A model generated the notes under the pieces. The model ran no database searches and was not told the origin of the DNA. It saw only the letters and a list, made by a program, of their open reading frames with translations. A stretch of 64,000 nt of DNA from Rhodoblastus acidophilus. Lineage in GTDB: Bacteria; Pseudomonadota; Alphaproteobacteria; Rhizobiales; Beijerinckiaceae. The stretch lies in NCBI RefSeq assembly GCF_900187365.1, contig NZ_FYDG01000001.1, positions 992,001-1,056,000 of the forward strand, given 5' to 3'. Made by a program: the position numbers and the translations under genes. Of the stretch, positions 1 to 8,758 are shown piece by piece (position 1 is the first letter of the stretch; each line of letters opens with the position of its first letter).

Positions 1-672
1 CAGATCGTAGGCCAACGCGTCCTCGCAGGCGAAATAGAAGTCGATCAGCCCCGACAGGTTTTTGCCGATAAAAAACACATTGTCGGGAAACAGATCCGCA
101 TGGATGATTCCGCGCGGAAGATCCTGCGGCCAGTTCCGCTCCAGCGCGTCGAGTTCCTGCGCGATCTCGCCGGCGAGGCCGGGCGCGACCGTATCGGCTT
201 TTGCGCGCGATTGCTCGAACAGCGGGCGCCAGTTTCGCAGCGCCAGGGCGTTGTCGCGGCGCAGGTCGAATCCCTGGCCCGCCAGATGCAGGCGGGCCAG
301 AGCGCGGCCGGTCTCAAGACAATGATGCGCCTCGGGCTTGCGGGTGGACACGCCGTCAAGAAAAGTCACCAGCGCCGCCGGACGGCCCGCGAGTTCGCCC
401 AGCGCGCCGCCGTCGGGCCGCTTGACCGGCAGCGGACAAGTCAGGCCCTGCGCCGCCAGATGCTGCATCAGGCCGAGAAAAAACGGCAGGTCGGCCGGAT
501 TCACCCGCTTTTCGTAGAGGGTGAGGATGAAATAGCCGCGCTCGCAATGCAGCAGATAGTTGGAGTTCTCGACGCCCTCGGCGATGCCCTTGAAGGACAG
601 GACGGCGCCGAGATTGTAAGGGCTGAGAAAGGCGTAAAGGGCCTCGTCCGTGACATCGGTGTAAACGGCCAT
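1..672 (-). CDS. thrB: Homoserine kinase, type II (aminoglycoside-phosphotransferase fold), C-terminus cut by window edge
   Basis: Predicted to phosphorylate L-homoserine with ATP in the cytoplasm, the step before threonine synthase. The 224 visible residues start at ATG 672 with [20 protein letters not shown], the usual opening of alphaproteobacterial ThrB. They continue with the [10 protein letters not shown] segment and reach the catalytic loop [11 protein letters not shown] (His191, Asp193, Asn198), the Brenner-type motif of the APH kinase fold. The frame is open to base 1, so roughly the last 90-100 residues lie outside the window. This is the APH-type ThrB of proteobacteria and not the GHMP-type enzyme. 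Other APH-fold kinases are possible, but the N-terminus is characteristic. Confidence 0.9.
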   Translation of the reverse strand, partial: MAVYTDVTDEALYAFLSPYNLGAVLSFKGIAEGVENSNYLLHCERGYFILTLYEKRVNPADLPFFLGLMQHLAAQGLTCPLPVKRPDGGALGELAGRPAALVTFLDGVSTRKPEAHHCLETGRALARLHLAGQGFDLRRDNALALRNWRPLFEQSRAKADTVAPGLAGEIAQELDALERNWPQDLPRGIIHADLFPDNVFFIGKNLSGLIDFYFACEDALAYDL

Positions 673-743
673 GGCCCCGACTCTAGTGTTCCGCGATTTT
701 GATCCCTGTTAAAGCGGCGGGGGCGGGCCGTCAAACGCCGTCT

Positions 744-902
744 CCCTCTCCCCGCGAGCGGGGAGAGGGTTGGGGTGAGGGGGAGACGCCGATTGAGGCG
801 CGATTCTCAACATCATCAGGAAGACATTGGCTTTCCTGATGACGCGAAAGCCAACGCCCCAGCCCCTCACCCTGTCCCTCTCCCCGCTAGCGGGGAGAGG
901 GG
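744..902. repeat. Pair of REP-like intergenic palindromes in inverted orientation
   Basis: Two copies of one palindromic element lie in the 260-base gap after thrB. Copy 1 (744-781) has CCCTCTCCCC, a short centre, then GGGGAGAGGG and a TTGGGGTGAGGG tail. Copy 2 (863-902) has the same parts in the opposite order (CCCTCACCCTG, then CCTCTCCCC, then GGGGAGAGGG). Further copies occur at 34016-34054, 34108-34151 and 39009-39041. The element resembles the short REP palindromes found between genes in many alphaproteobacteria. It may act as a transcription or mRNA-stability element, but no function is shown here. Confidence 0.7.
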
Positions 903-931
903 ACGCGCGTCGCCCGCGCGCAAAACGCCCG

Positions 932-1801
932 TCACCCCACAGGCTTCAAGCTCACCCCCTCGGGAACGGGCGTATAGTCCGGCACGAAAAAATCCGGCGC
1001 GAGCGGCGAGGCCGGGTCCATGCGATAGGCGTCGAAATCGGTCACGCCGCGCGAGGCCAGCAGCACGTCGTCGATGAAGAACTGGCCGGTGGTCTCCCAG
1101 CTGGGCGAAACGAAGATCGCATGGGCCGCGTCGCCCATGATCTCCGGCTTGCGCGAGGCGCGCATCAGTTGCGCGCCGCCGAGCAGATTGTTGACCGCCG
1201 CCGTGGCGATGGTGGTGCGCGGCCATAGCGCGTTCACGGCGATTCCCCTGCCCCGCAACTCGCCGGCGAGGCCGAGCACGGCGAGGCTCATGCCGAATTT
1301 GGCCATGGAATAGGCGGTGTGCGCCGCGAACCACTTCTCCTTCATGTCGAGCGGCGGCGACAGCATGAGAATGTGCGGGTTTTCGGCCTTTTCCAGATAG
1401 GGGACGGCGAGCTTGGCGGTCATGTAGGAGCCGCGCGCGTTGATCTGGTGCATGAGGTCGAACCGCTTCATGTCGATGGTCTGGCTGTCGCCCAGAGCGA
1501 TCGCCGAAGCGTTGTTGACGACAATGTCGAGGCCGCCGAACGTTTCGGCCGTCCGCGCCAAGGCGGCGGCCACCTGCGCCTCGTCGCGCACGTCCACGGC
1601 CAGCGGCAGCGCCTTGCCGCCGGCGGCCTCGATCTCCTGCGCGGCGGAAAAAATCGTGCCCGGCAGTTTGGGATGCGGCTCGGTGGTTTTGGCGGCGATG
1701 GCGACATTGGCGCCGTCGCGCGCGGCCCGCAGCGCGATGGCGAGGCCGATGCCGCGCGAGGCCCCGGTGATGAACAGGGTTTTGTTCGCAAGAGAGGTCA
1801 T
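932..1801 (-). CDS. Short-chain dehydrogenase/reductase, HSDL2-like
   Basis: A 289-residue NAD(P)-dependent oxidoreductase of the classical SDR fold. The start is ATG 1801 (MTSLANKTLFITGASRGIG). It shows the Gly-rich nucleotide loop TGASRGIG near residues 12-19, the VNNASAI segment, and the catalytic-type pair YSMAK. The long insert around residues 40-55 (AKTTEPHPKLPGTI) is typical of the hydroxysteroid-dehydrogenase-like protein 2 branch, whose substrates are poorly known but linked to lipid metabolism. It lies 8 bases downstream of an enoyl-CoA hydratase gene on the same strand, which supports a fatty-acyl or acyl-CoA role. The exact substrate cannot be read from sequence. Confidence 0.85.
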   Translation of the reverse strand: MTSLANKTLFITGASRGIGLAIALRAARDGANVAIAAKTTEPHPKLPGTIFSAAQEIEAAGGKALPLAVDVRDEAQVAAALARTAETFGGLDIVVNNASAIALGDSQTIDMKRFDLMHQINARGSYMTAKLAVPYLEKAENPHILMLSPPLDMKEKWFAAHTAYSMAKFGMSLAVLGLAGELRGRGIAVNALWPRTTIATAAVNNLLGGAQLMRASRKPEIMGDAAHAIFVSPSWETTGQFFIDDVLLASRGVTDFDAYRMDPASPLAPDFFVPDYTPVPEGVSLKPVG

Positions 1802-1809
1802 GGGAAATC

Positions 1810-2550
1810 CTATTTGCTCTTGGCGAGGAAGGCGGCGAAAATCGCCTGCGTCTGCGGCGAATGCAGCGCGCTCATGAAGGCGGAGAATTCCTCCTCCATA
1901 TGCGCGGCCAGTTCGGACGGATCTCCGCGCAACAGCCGCCGCGACTCCATCAACGCGGCGCGCGGCTTGGCCGCCAGCTTGCGCGTTTTTTCGCGCGCGA
2001 AAGCCGGGAGATCGGGCGCGGCGACCACGGCGTTGACCAGACCGGCGTCCTTGGCCTCCTGAGCGTCGAACGATTCGGCCAGCAGCAGCCACGCGCTGGC
2101 GCGGGCCAGGCCGACGCGGCGCGGCAGCAGCAGCGACGATCCGGCTTCCGGCGGCAGGCCAAGATCGACGAAGGGCAGCGAAAACCGCGCCTCGGGCGAA
2201 GCGTAAACCAGATCGCAATGCAGCAGCAGCGTGCAGCCCACGCCGACAGCCAGCCCATCCACCGCCGCCACCAGCGGCTTGGGAAACGTGGCGAGCTTGC
2301 GCACGAAATCGGCGGCGGCCAGCCCGCGCCCGGTCTGCACGGCGGCGATGAAATCGCCAATGTCGTTGCCAGCGGAGAACACCCCGCCCTCGCCCCGGAT
2401 CAACACCGCCCCGACGGACTCATCGGCTTCGGCGCGCGAAAGCCCCTCGACCAGAGCCTGATACATGGCTTCGGTCAGCGCGTTTTTCTTGGCGGGACGG
2501 TTGAGGGTCAGCTCCAGCACGCCCGCGTCACAGGATGTTTCGACGTCCAT
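1810..2550 (-). CDS. Enoyl-CoA hydratase/isomerase family protein
   Basis: A 246-residue crotonase-fold protein that probably hydrates or isomerises an enoyl-CoA. The start ATG 2550 follows a strong GGGGGAGG ribosome site; a longer reading (to 2625) lacks this support. Visible family features are the LNRPAKKNALT opening, the first oxyanion-hole segment with FSAGNDIGDF (residues ~60-70), and the second segment DGLAVGVGCTLLLHCD. The Glu/Asp pair used by true 2-enoyl-CoA hydratases is not obvious, so an isomerase or a dehydration specialist is possible. It heads a two-gene unit with the SDR and is divergent from the threonylcarbamoyl-AMP synthase gene. Confidence 0.87.
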   Translation of the reverse strand: MDVETSCDAGVLELTLNRPAKKNALTEAMYQALVEGLSRAEADESVGAVLIRGEGGVFSAGNDIGDFIAAVQTGRGLAAADFVRKLATFPKPLVAAVDGLAVGVGCTLLLHCDLVYASPEARFSLPFVDLGLPPEAGSSLLLPRRVGLARASAWLLLAESFDAQEAKDAGLVNAVVAAPDLPAFAREKTRKLAAKPRAALMESRRLLRGDPSELAAHMEEEFSAFMSALHSPQTQAIFAAFLAKSK

Positions 2551-2623
2551 GTCCTCCCCCCTGCTTGTCAGCAGCCCGGTCCGATGTAATTTGCGCCATC
2601 TTTGTTCGCCGGGATATTGGTTC

Positions 2624-2636
2624 ATAGTTGAACTAT
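2624..2636. promoter_or_regulatory. Perfect inverted repeat between divergent genes (candidate operator)
   Basis: ATAGTT-G-AACTAT is a perfect 13-base palindrome in the 122-base divergent spacer between the enoyl-CoA hydratase and tsaC genes. Its position and AT-rich sequence in a GC-rich genome fit a TetR/GntR-type operator that would control the acyl-CoA unit. No cognate regulator gene is adjacent, unless it is the LysR gene two genes away, whose sites usually have the T-N11-A form. Assignment is by symmetry and position only. Confidence 0.35.
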
Positions 2637-2672
2637 TTCGGCCGATCCGTCAAGGAACGCTTGGGATAAGCC

Positions 2673-3641
2673 ATGACACAGCCAACAACGCTGCGGCTCG
2701 CCGCCGATGCGGCGGGCGCGGCGCGCGCCGCCGAAATCCTGCGGGCGGGCGGGCTCGTCGCCTTCCCGACCGAGACGGTTTACGGCCTCGGCGCCGACGC
2801 CGCCAATCCGCGCGCGGTCACAGGCATTTACGAGGCCAAGGGGCGGCCGCGCTTCAACCCGCTGATCGCCCATGTCGCGAGCGTCGAGCAGGCGCGGCGC
2901 GAGGGCGTGTTTTCGCGGCAGGCGGAACAGCTGGCGGAAGCGTTCTGGCCGGGGCCGCTCACCCTGGTGCTGCCGCTGGCGGCGACGTCGAGCGTGTGCG
3001 ACCTCGCCCGCGCCGGCCTGCCCAGCCTCGGCCTGCGCCTGCCCGCGCAATCTTTCGCGCGCGACATCATCGCCGCCGCCGGCAGGCCCATCGCGGCGCC
3101 CTCGGCCAATCGCTCCGGCCATGTCAGCCCGGCCAATGCGGATCATGTGCTGGCCGATCTCGCCGGGCGCATCGACGCGGTAGTGGACGACGGCGCCTGC
3201 GCGGTGGGCGTCGAATCGACCATTGTCGCGCTGCTCGATGAAACCCCGCGCCTGCTGCGTCCCGGCGGACTCGCCCGCGAAAAGATCGAGGCGATTCTCG
3301 GCGTCGCCCTCGCCGGGGCGCCGTCGCAACAGAACCGGCCAATGGCGCCGGGCCTGCTCGCCTCGCATTACGCGCCGGCGGCCGGCGTGCGCCTCAATGC
3401 GGAAACGTTGCAGCCCGGAGAGGCCGGGCTGGATTTCGGCGGACGTTTTTCCGGCCCCGCGCCGATTTTCGACCTGTCGCCCTCGGGCGATCTCGCCGAA
3501 GCCGCCGCCAATCTTTTCAGCGGCTTGCGGACGCTCGACGCCAGCGGCGCGCGGCGAATCGCGGTGGCGCCGATTCCCGGCTCCGGCCTGGGCGAGGCGA
3601 TCAACGACCGTCTCGCCCGCGCCGCCGCGCCGCGCCCTTGA
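2673..3641 (+). CDS. tsaC: L-threonylcarbamoyladenylate synthase, Sua5 type
   Basis: Makes threonylcarbamoyl-AMP from threonine, bicarbonate and ATP, the first step of the t6A37 modification of ANN-decoding tRNAs. The 322-residue protein has an N-terminal YrdC domain (FPTETVYGLGADA near residues 30-42, KGRPRFNPL, the SANRSG motif and GVESTIV) and a C-terminal Sua5 domain from about residue 210 (PGLLASHYAP linker). It is therefore the long Sua5 form and not the short TsaC of E. coli. The start ATG 2673 is the first Met. The gene ends 30 bases before a LysR-type gene on the same strand. Confidence 0.93.
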   Translation: MTQPTTLRLAADAAGAARAAEILRAGGLVAFPTETVYGLGADAANPRAVTGIYEAKGRPRFNPLIAHVASVEQARREGVFSRQAEQLAEAFWPGPLTLVLPLAATSSVCDLARAGLPSLGLRLPAQSFARDIIAAAGRPIAAPSANRSGHVSPANADHVLADLAGRIDAVVDDGACAVGVESTIVALLDETPRLLRPGGLAREKIEAILGVALAGAPSQQNRPMAPGLLASHYAPAAGVRLNAETLQPGEAGLDFGGRFSGPAPIFDLSPSGDLAEAAANLFSGLRTLDASGARRIAVAPIPGSGLGEAINDRLARAAAPRP

Positions 3642-3671
3642 AAACTGTCTAAATATCCTTACGCTGCGGCC

Positions 3672-4568
3672 ATGAACCAGATTTCTTGGGACGATTTCCG
3701 GCTCGTGAGGGGCATCGCCGAATCCGGCTCCCTGGTGGGAGCGGCGGCGGCCCTGAACCTGAACCACTCGACGGTGTTCCGCCGGCTTGGCGCGCTTGAG
3801 GCGGCCATCGGCGCGAAACTGTTCGAGCGCTCGCGCAATGGCTATTCCGCCACCGCCGCCGGGCAGGAAATGATCGCGCTGGCCGAGCGCATGGGCCGCG
3901 ACGTCACCGATTTCGAGCGCCGCATCGCCGGCCGCGACGAAAAACCGTCCGGTTTGCTGCGCGTCACCACCAACGACGCCCTGTTCAGCTATCTGCTCGC
4001 CCCGGTGCTGGCCAGCTTCCGCAAGGCGTATCCCGACATTCATCTCGACGTGCTCGTGATGAACCAGCCGCTCAACCTGTCGCGCCGCGACGCCGACATC
4101 GCCGTGCGCTCGACCTACGCCCCGCCCGAAACCCTGGTCGGGCGGCGGATCGGCGCCTCGGTGTGGGGCCGCTATGTCGCCCGCGCGCTGTACAAGCCGG
4201 ATGTCGACCCCGCCGACGAGGGCCACGCCTATATCGGCTTCAACGAACATTTCGGCGGCGTCGAAGTGCTGGACTGGATCGAAAAGAGCATCCCGCGCAA
4301 CCGCATCGCCATGCGCGCCAACACCGTGGTCGGCCTCGCCCGCTGCATCGGCGAGGGGTTGGGAATCGGCTTCCTGCCGCGATTCGTCGGCGACCAGCAT
4401 TCGGACATCGTGTGCCTGGACGAGCCGATGAACGGACGCGGCGCCGATCTCTGGCTGCTGACCCACCCCGACCTGCGCCACGCCGCCCGCGTGCGCGCCT
4501 TCATGGATCACGCCGGCGCGCAACTCAGCAAGCGCAAGACGCTGCTGAGCGGGGGTAAGGCGGAGTGA
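3672..4568 (+). CDS. LysR-family transcriptional regulator
   Basis: A 298-residue DNA-binding regulator. Residues 1-62 form the winged helix-turn-helix (DDFRLVRGIAESGSLVGAAA, then STVFRRLGALEAAIGAKLF), followed by a linker helix and a substrate-binding domain beginning near SGLLRVTTNDA. The C-terminal domain resembles LysR proteins that act singly on nearby or distant operons. It lies 30 bases after tsaC and may be co-transcribed. No divergently transcribed target gene is present, so its regulon cannot be inferred from position. The effector is unknown. Confidence 0.9.
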   Translation: MNQISWDDFRLVRGIAESGSLVGAAAALNLNHSTVFRRLGALEAAIGAKLFERSRNGYSATAAGQEMIALAERMGRDVTDFERRIAGRDEKPSGLLRVTTNDALFSYLLAPVLASFRKAYPDIHLDVLVMNQPLNLSRRDADIAVRSTYAPPETLVGRRIGASVWGRYVARALYKPDVDPADEGHAYIGFNEHFGGVEVLDWIEKSIPRNRIAMRANTVVGLARCIGEGLGIGFLPRFVGDQHSDIVCLDEPMNGRGADLWLLTHPDLRHAARVRAFMDHAGAQLSKRKTLLSGGKAE

Positions 4569-4697
4569 GCGGGGACGGTCGGGCCGTGCGCCGCTGAAGG
4601 AGCGGCGGGGACGACCGAGATCGGCGAAGATGCGCCAGTAACTTGCTTGCCAGCTTTCGACACACTACCTTTATCTGGACATGAGCCACGGCGACGC

Positions 4698-5918
4698 ATG
4701 CAACCGATTTGCGCCATTTGCGGGCAGAAGATCGCGCCTGCCGAAGACTCCGAGGAACACATTCTCCCTGGCGCGATCGGCGGGCGCCAGACAGTTCGCG
4801 GTTTACTGCACGATGTCTGCAATCACCGCTCGGGCCAGACCTGGGATGCGGCGCTTGAAAAGCAGTTGCGGCCGCTAGCCCTCCACTTCGGCGTAAAGCG
4901 CCAACGCGGACGGACCCTGCGCATGGCGATCACCACCACCGCAGGAGAGAACTTTCTATTAAACTCCGGCGGCCAGCTGGAAATGTCCCGCCCGGAGATC
5001 AAGCGCACGCCGACCCCGAACGGAGAAACCATCCAGGTCAAGGCCGGGTCGATCGCCGTGGTGCGCGAAGTGCTCGAAAGTATAAAGCGCAAATATCCCA
5101 AGGTGGACGTGGAGTCGGCCTTGGCCGGCGCCGAGGTCCAACGGACCTACGCACAGGGCGTCGTGAAGATTGATCTCGAATTCGGCGGTCCAGTGTCCGG
5201 TCGATCCCTCGTGAAAAGCGCCTTGGCGCTGGCGCACGATGCCAGCCTTCCTATCGACAGATGCGGCGATGCCCTGGCCTACTTACGCGAAGTCGATGCC
5301 GAACCCTGTTTCGGCTACTATTATGCAGATGACCTGATCGACTGCCGGCCGCCGGCGACGCCACTGCATTGCGTCGCCATCGACGCCAACCCCAGTACCG
5401 GCTTGATCCTGGGTTACGTGGAATATTTCGGCATCCACCGCGCCGTGGTCTGCCTTGGCCGTGGCTATGCCGGCAAACGCATGAAGGCCAGCTACGCCCT
5501 CGATCCTCGCACCGGCGATACCTTGGATGTCGCGGTGCGCCTCGACTTCGGCGCCGCAGATGTTCGAGATATTTATGACTACAAGCGCGACGATATCGAG
5601 AAGCGACAAGAGGCGTTTGGCGCCGTCTTTGGTCCGGCCTTGAGCGCTCACCGCAGCGCCGAACGTGATCGGGTGGCCCGCGACAGCCTGAACTTCGCCT
5701 GGGCCAACTGCGGCGGAGTGCCGGATCAGCCGCTTACCGCTGAGCACCTCGCAAGGTTGAAGGAATTGTTCGCAGACCGGGCGACGCCCTGGTGGAAGCA
5801 CGTCACCGGCCTCGACGAGCCGGCGGCGCGCCAATTGGCTCTCATCCACATCAGCCAGGTACTGGCCGCGACGCTGGACGTACTCCCGGTGGAACCCCGC
5901 AACGACGAGCGCCACTGA
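4698..5918 (+). CDS. HNH-type nuclease-domain protein (HNH_5-like)
   Basis: A 406-residue protein with an N-terminal zinc-binding nuclease-like module. CAICG (residues ~5-9) is followed by EEHILPGAIGG and then VCNHRSG, the Cys-X2-Cys, His-containing and Cys-Asn elements of the HNH_5 type. The remaining ~350 residues match no family I recognise. The start at ATG 4698 places the zinc knuckle at the very N-terminus; an upstream in-frame Met at 4647 adds 17 residues that do not look conserved. The gene stands alone, flanked by spacers of about 130 and 170 bases, and its codon use is less GC-biased than its neighbours. An acquired defence or repair nuclease is possible but not shown. Confidence 0.7.
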   Translation: MQPICAICGQKIAPAEDSEEHILPGAIGGRQTVRGLLHDVCNHRSGQTWDAALEKQLRPLALHFGVKRQRGRTLRMAITTTAGENFLLNSGGQLEMSRPEIKRTPTPNGETIQVKAGSIAVVREVLESIKRKYPKVDVESALAGAEVQRTYAQGVVKIDLEFGGPVSGRSLVKSALALAHDASLPIDRCGDALAYLREVDAEPCFGYYYADDLIDCRPPATPLHCVAIDANPSTGLILGYVEYFGIHRAVVCLGRGYAGKRMKASYALDPRTGDTLDVAVRLDFGAADVRDIYDYKRDDIEKRQEAFGAVFGPALSAHRSAERDRVARDSLNFAWANCGGVPDQPLTAEHLARLKELFADRATPWWKHVTGLDEPAARQLALIHISQVLAATLDVLPVEPRNDERH

Positions 5919-6086
5919 GTCCCGCGCCACTACATCTTGTTCTTTCAGAATACAGGTTCAAATTGCCTACAACGACTGTTGACAGCGCTGCGGCAGTCAT
6001 TGCGAAAAACGCTTGTTAGACTCCTTCGGATAAACATGGGACGGTCGCGAGCCTCGTTGGAATCGACGGCAATGAGCCGACAGCTT

Positions 6087-8675
6087 CTACTCCGCCGCCT
6101 GCGGCAGGGTCGCGCAATAGCCGAGCTGCGCGATCAGGGCGGGCACCTCCTCGGCCATGCAGGGCCGGCCGAACAGATAGCCCTGCGCCTCCTGGCAGCC
6201 GCGCCGGCGCAGCGCCTCGAACTGGCTTTCGGTCTCCACCCCCTCCGCCGTGGCGCACATGTCCAGCCCGCTGCACAGATTGGTGACCGCCGTGATGATG
6301 GCGTCGCTCTTGCGCGACTGCTCCAGCCCGCGCGTGAAGGCGCGGTCGATCTTCACCTTGTCGAACGGAAAACTCTGCAACGACGACAGCGAGGAATAGC
6401 CGGCGCCGAAATCGTCCATGGAGATGCGCAAACCGAGTTTTTTCAGGTCGCGCAGAACGCCCAGCGTCGTGTCGGAGTTCTGCAACACCGCCGTCTCCGT
6501 GATCTCGATCTCCAGCCGTTCCGGCGCGAGGCCGCTCATCACCAGCGCCATTTCCACGGTTTCGAGCAATTTGCGGCCGGCGAACTGCACCGGCGAAATA
6601 TTCACGGAGACGCCGATCGGCTCCGGCCATTGCGCGGCGCGGGCGCAGGCCTCGCGCAACACCCAGGCGCCGATCGGCGCGATCAGGCCGATTTCCTCGG
6701 CCAGCGGAATGAAGGCGTCGGGCGAGATCAGCCCGCGCTCGTGGTGGCGCCAGCGGATCAGCGCCTCAAAACTGCGGATGCGCCGCGTCGCCGTGTCGAC
6801 GATCGGCTGGTAGTGCAATTCGAATTCGTCACGCTCCAGCGCCTGGCGCAGATCCACTTCGACGGCGCGGCGCATCTGCATGCGCGCGTTCATCTCCGGC
6901 TCGAACCAGCGCCAGCCGCCGCGCCCGTCGGCCTTGGCGCGATAGAGCGCCATGTCGGCGGCCTTGAACAGATCCTCGTATTGCGCGCCATCCTCGGGCG
7001 CGATGGCGATGCCCACGCTCACCCCCACCACGAGTTGATGCCCGTCGATGGCGTAGGGCTCGGACACCCGCTCGATCAGCCGACGCGCCAGCACGACCGA
7101 ATCGTTCGGCGTGATCAGGCCGGTCTGAATGATGGCGAATTCGTCGCCGCCGAGCCGCGCCAGCGTGTCGGTGTCGCGCAATTGCGCGCGCAGCCGCTGC
7201 GCCACATCGACCAGCAGGCTGTCGCCGACCGGATGGCCCAGCGTGTCGTTGACCTCCTTGAAGCGGTCGAGATCGAGACAGAGCAGCGCGAATTTCTCGC
7301 CGCGCCGCGCGCGGGCCAGCGCGTGGTCCATGCGGTCGCGGAACAGCACGCGGTTGGGCAGGTTGGTCAGCGCGTCGTGGCGGGCGGCGTGGGCGAGTTG
7401 CTGCTCGGCCTCGATGCGCTCGCTGACGTCGATCACGACGCCGGTCGCGCTCACCGGCCGTCCCTGCCCGTCAAAAGCGTGAGCGGAGCGGACCTCCATG
7501 TGGCGAATCTGGCCGCCCGGCGTGCGGCGATAACGATAATGCGACGAGAATTCCGGCTCTCGACGCCTCAGGGTCCGCTCGATCTCGTCCATCATCCGGG
7601 CGGCGTCCTCCGGCAGCAGGGTGGCCAGCCAGTCCTCGGTGGAAATCGGCCCTTCCATCGGCAACCCGTGCAAGGCGCGGGTTTCCCCCGCGCAATGGAT
7701 GGCGCCGCCGGGGATGTCGCGGCGAAAGGCGCCGATGCCGCCCGCCATCATGCCAAGCCGTCGCAGCGTCTCGCTTTGGCGCAAGTTATCCTCGACGATC
7801 TTCTGCTCGGTCGTGTCCATCACGACGCCGACGGAGCGAACCGGCTCGCCCTGCGCGTTGAATTCATAGCGCGCCCGCATTTCAAGATGGCGCTGGACGC
7901 CGTCGCTCGGCCGCAGGAAACGGTAGCCGAAGGCGATGTCGGGCGCGCGGGCGGCGACCGCCTGCTCGATCGCCGCGACAATGCGCGGACGGTCTTCCGG
8001 ATGCAGCGAATTCAGCCAGCTTTGCGTGGAAATTTTCCGCTCGCCCGGCGGGTAGCCGAGCATATCCAGCAATTGCTCGCCACAGACGATCTCCCCGGTG
8101 GCGATGTCGCGGGTGAAGCTGCCGATGCGGGCGATCTGCTGGCCCAACAGCAGCAATTCCTCGCTTTCGCGCAGCCGGTCCGCCTTCTCGACGGCGTCGG
8201 ACACATCTTGCAACACGGCGATGCAGCTGGCGGGACGGCCGACGGCGTCGCGTCGCCACAGCGAGACGCCGAGCCGCACCCAGATGATTTCGCCGTTCGG
8301 GCCGATATGCCGGACCGTCGAGTCCCAATGTCCCGTCGATTGCATCGCCACGAGCCATTCGCGGTCGACCCATTGCCGATCCTCGGGATGAACGAGATCG
8401 GGCGGCCCCAGCGACATCAGCTCGGCGGCGGACCGGCGCATCATCTCCGCGAAGCGGCGGTTGACCCGGACGAAGCGGAGCGTGGCCAGATCCACTTCGG
8501 CGATGCCGGCGGCCGCATTGTCGAACAGGATGCGCAATGCGGCGTCGTTTCCGTCGCCGCGCTCGACCGGCGGCGCCGGCCGGAACATTCTGAGGAGACC
8601 ACGGAACAGCGACAGGGGCATGCCAGACTCGAGCAGGACGCCGGTTGGGCGGGCGCCGGATGGAGCTTCTGACAT
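6087..8675 (-). CDS. PAS-PAS-PAS-GGDEF-EAL cyclic-di-GMP signalling protein
   Basis: A soluble protein of 862 residues read from ATG 8675 (MSEAPSGARPTG). Three PAS/PAC sensor modules fill residues ~40-420; none has a visible transmembrane segment. The GGDEF domain has an intact GGDEF motif preceded at the right distance by an RDTD inhibitory I-site. The EAL domain keeps FEALIRW, VNISPVQF, EITE, DDFGAGYSS, VKIDRAF and AEGVET. Both diguanylate cyclase and c-di-GMP phosphodiesterase activities are therefore plausible, with net activity set by the PAS inputs. It is monocistronic. An alternative start at ATG 8621 would remove 18 residues that look unconserved. Confidence 0.92.
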   Translation of the reverse strand: MSEAPSGARPTGVLLESGMPLSLFRGLLRMFRPAPPVERGDGNDAALRILFDNAAAGIAEVDLATLRFVRVNRRFAEMMRRSAAELMSLGPPDLVHPEDRQWVDREWLVAMQSTGHWDSTVRHIGPNGEIIWVRLGVSLWRRDAVGRPASCIAVLQDVSDAVEKADRLRESEELLLLGQQIARIGSFTRDIATGEIVCGEQLLDMLGYPPGERKISTQSWLNSLHPEDRPRIVAAIEQAVAARAPDIAFGYRFLRPSDGVQRHLEMRARYEFNAQGEPVRSVGVVMDTTEQKIVEDNLRQSETLRRLGMMAGGIGAFRRDIPGGAIHCAGETRALHGLPMEGPISTEDWLATLLPEDAARMMDEIERTLRRREPEFSSHYRYRRTPGGQIRHMEVRSAHAFDGQGRPVSATGVVIDVSERIEAEQQLAHAARHDALTNLPNRVLFRDRMDHALARARRGEKFALLCLDLDRFKEVNDTLGHPVGDSLLVDVAQRLRAQLRDTDTLARLGGDEFAIIQTGLITPNDSVVLARRLIERVSEPYAIDGHQLVVGVSVGIAIAPEDGAQYEDLFKAADMALYRAKADGRGGWRWFEPEMNARMQMRRAVEVDLRQALERDEFELHYQPIVDTATRRIRSFEALIRWRHHERGLISPDAFIPLAEEIGLIAPIGAWVLREACARAAQWPEPIGVSVNISPVQFAGRKLLETVEMALVMSGLAPERLEIEITETAVLQNSDTTLGVLRDLKKLGLRISMDDFGAGYSSLSSLQSFPFDKVKIDRAFTRGLEQSRKSDAIITAVTNLCSGLDMCATAEGVETESQFEALRRRGCQEAQGYLFGRPCMAEEVPALIAQLGYCATLPQAAE

Positions 8676-8758
8676 GAAGCAGAGACAGGCCGTGATGGCC
8701 TGACGGTTGCTTTTGGCATCGTGCCGCCGTTCGCATAACAATCCCTGAAGACTTATGC

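Noticed and set aside
5937-8672. 911-residue plus-strand open frame opposite the GGDEF-EAL gene
   Set aside because: It is an antisense shadow; the minus strand has intact GGDEF and EAL motifs.
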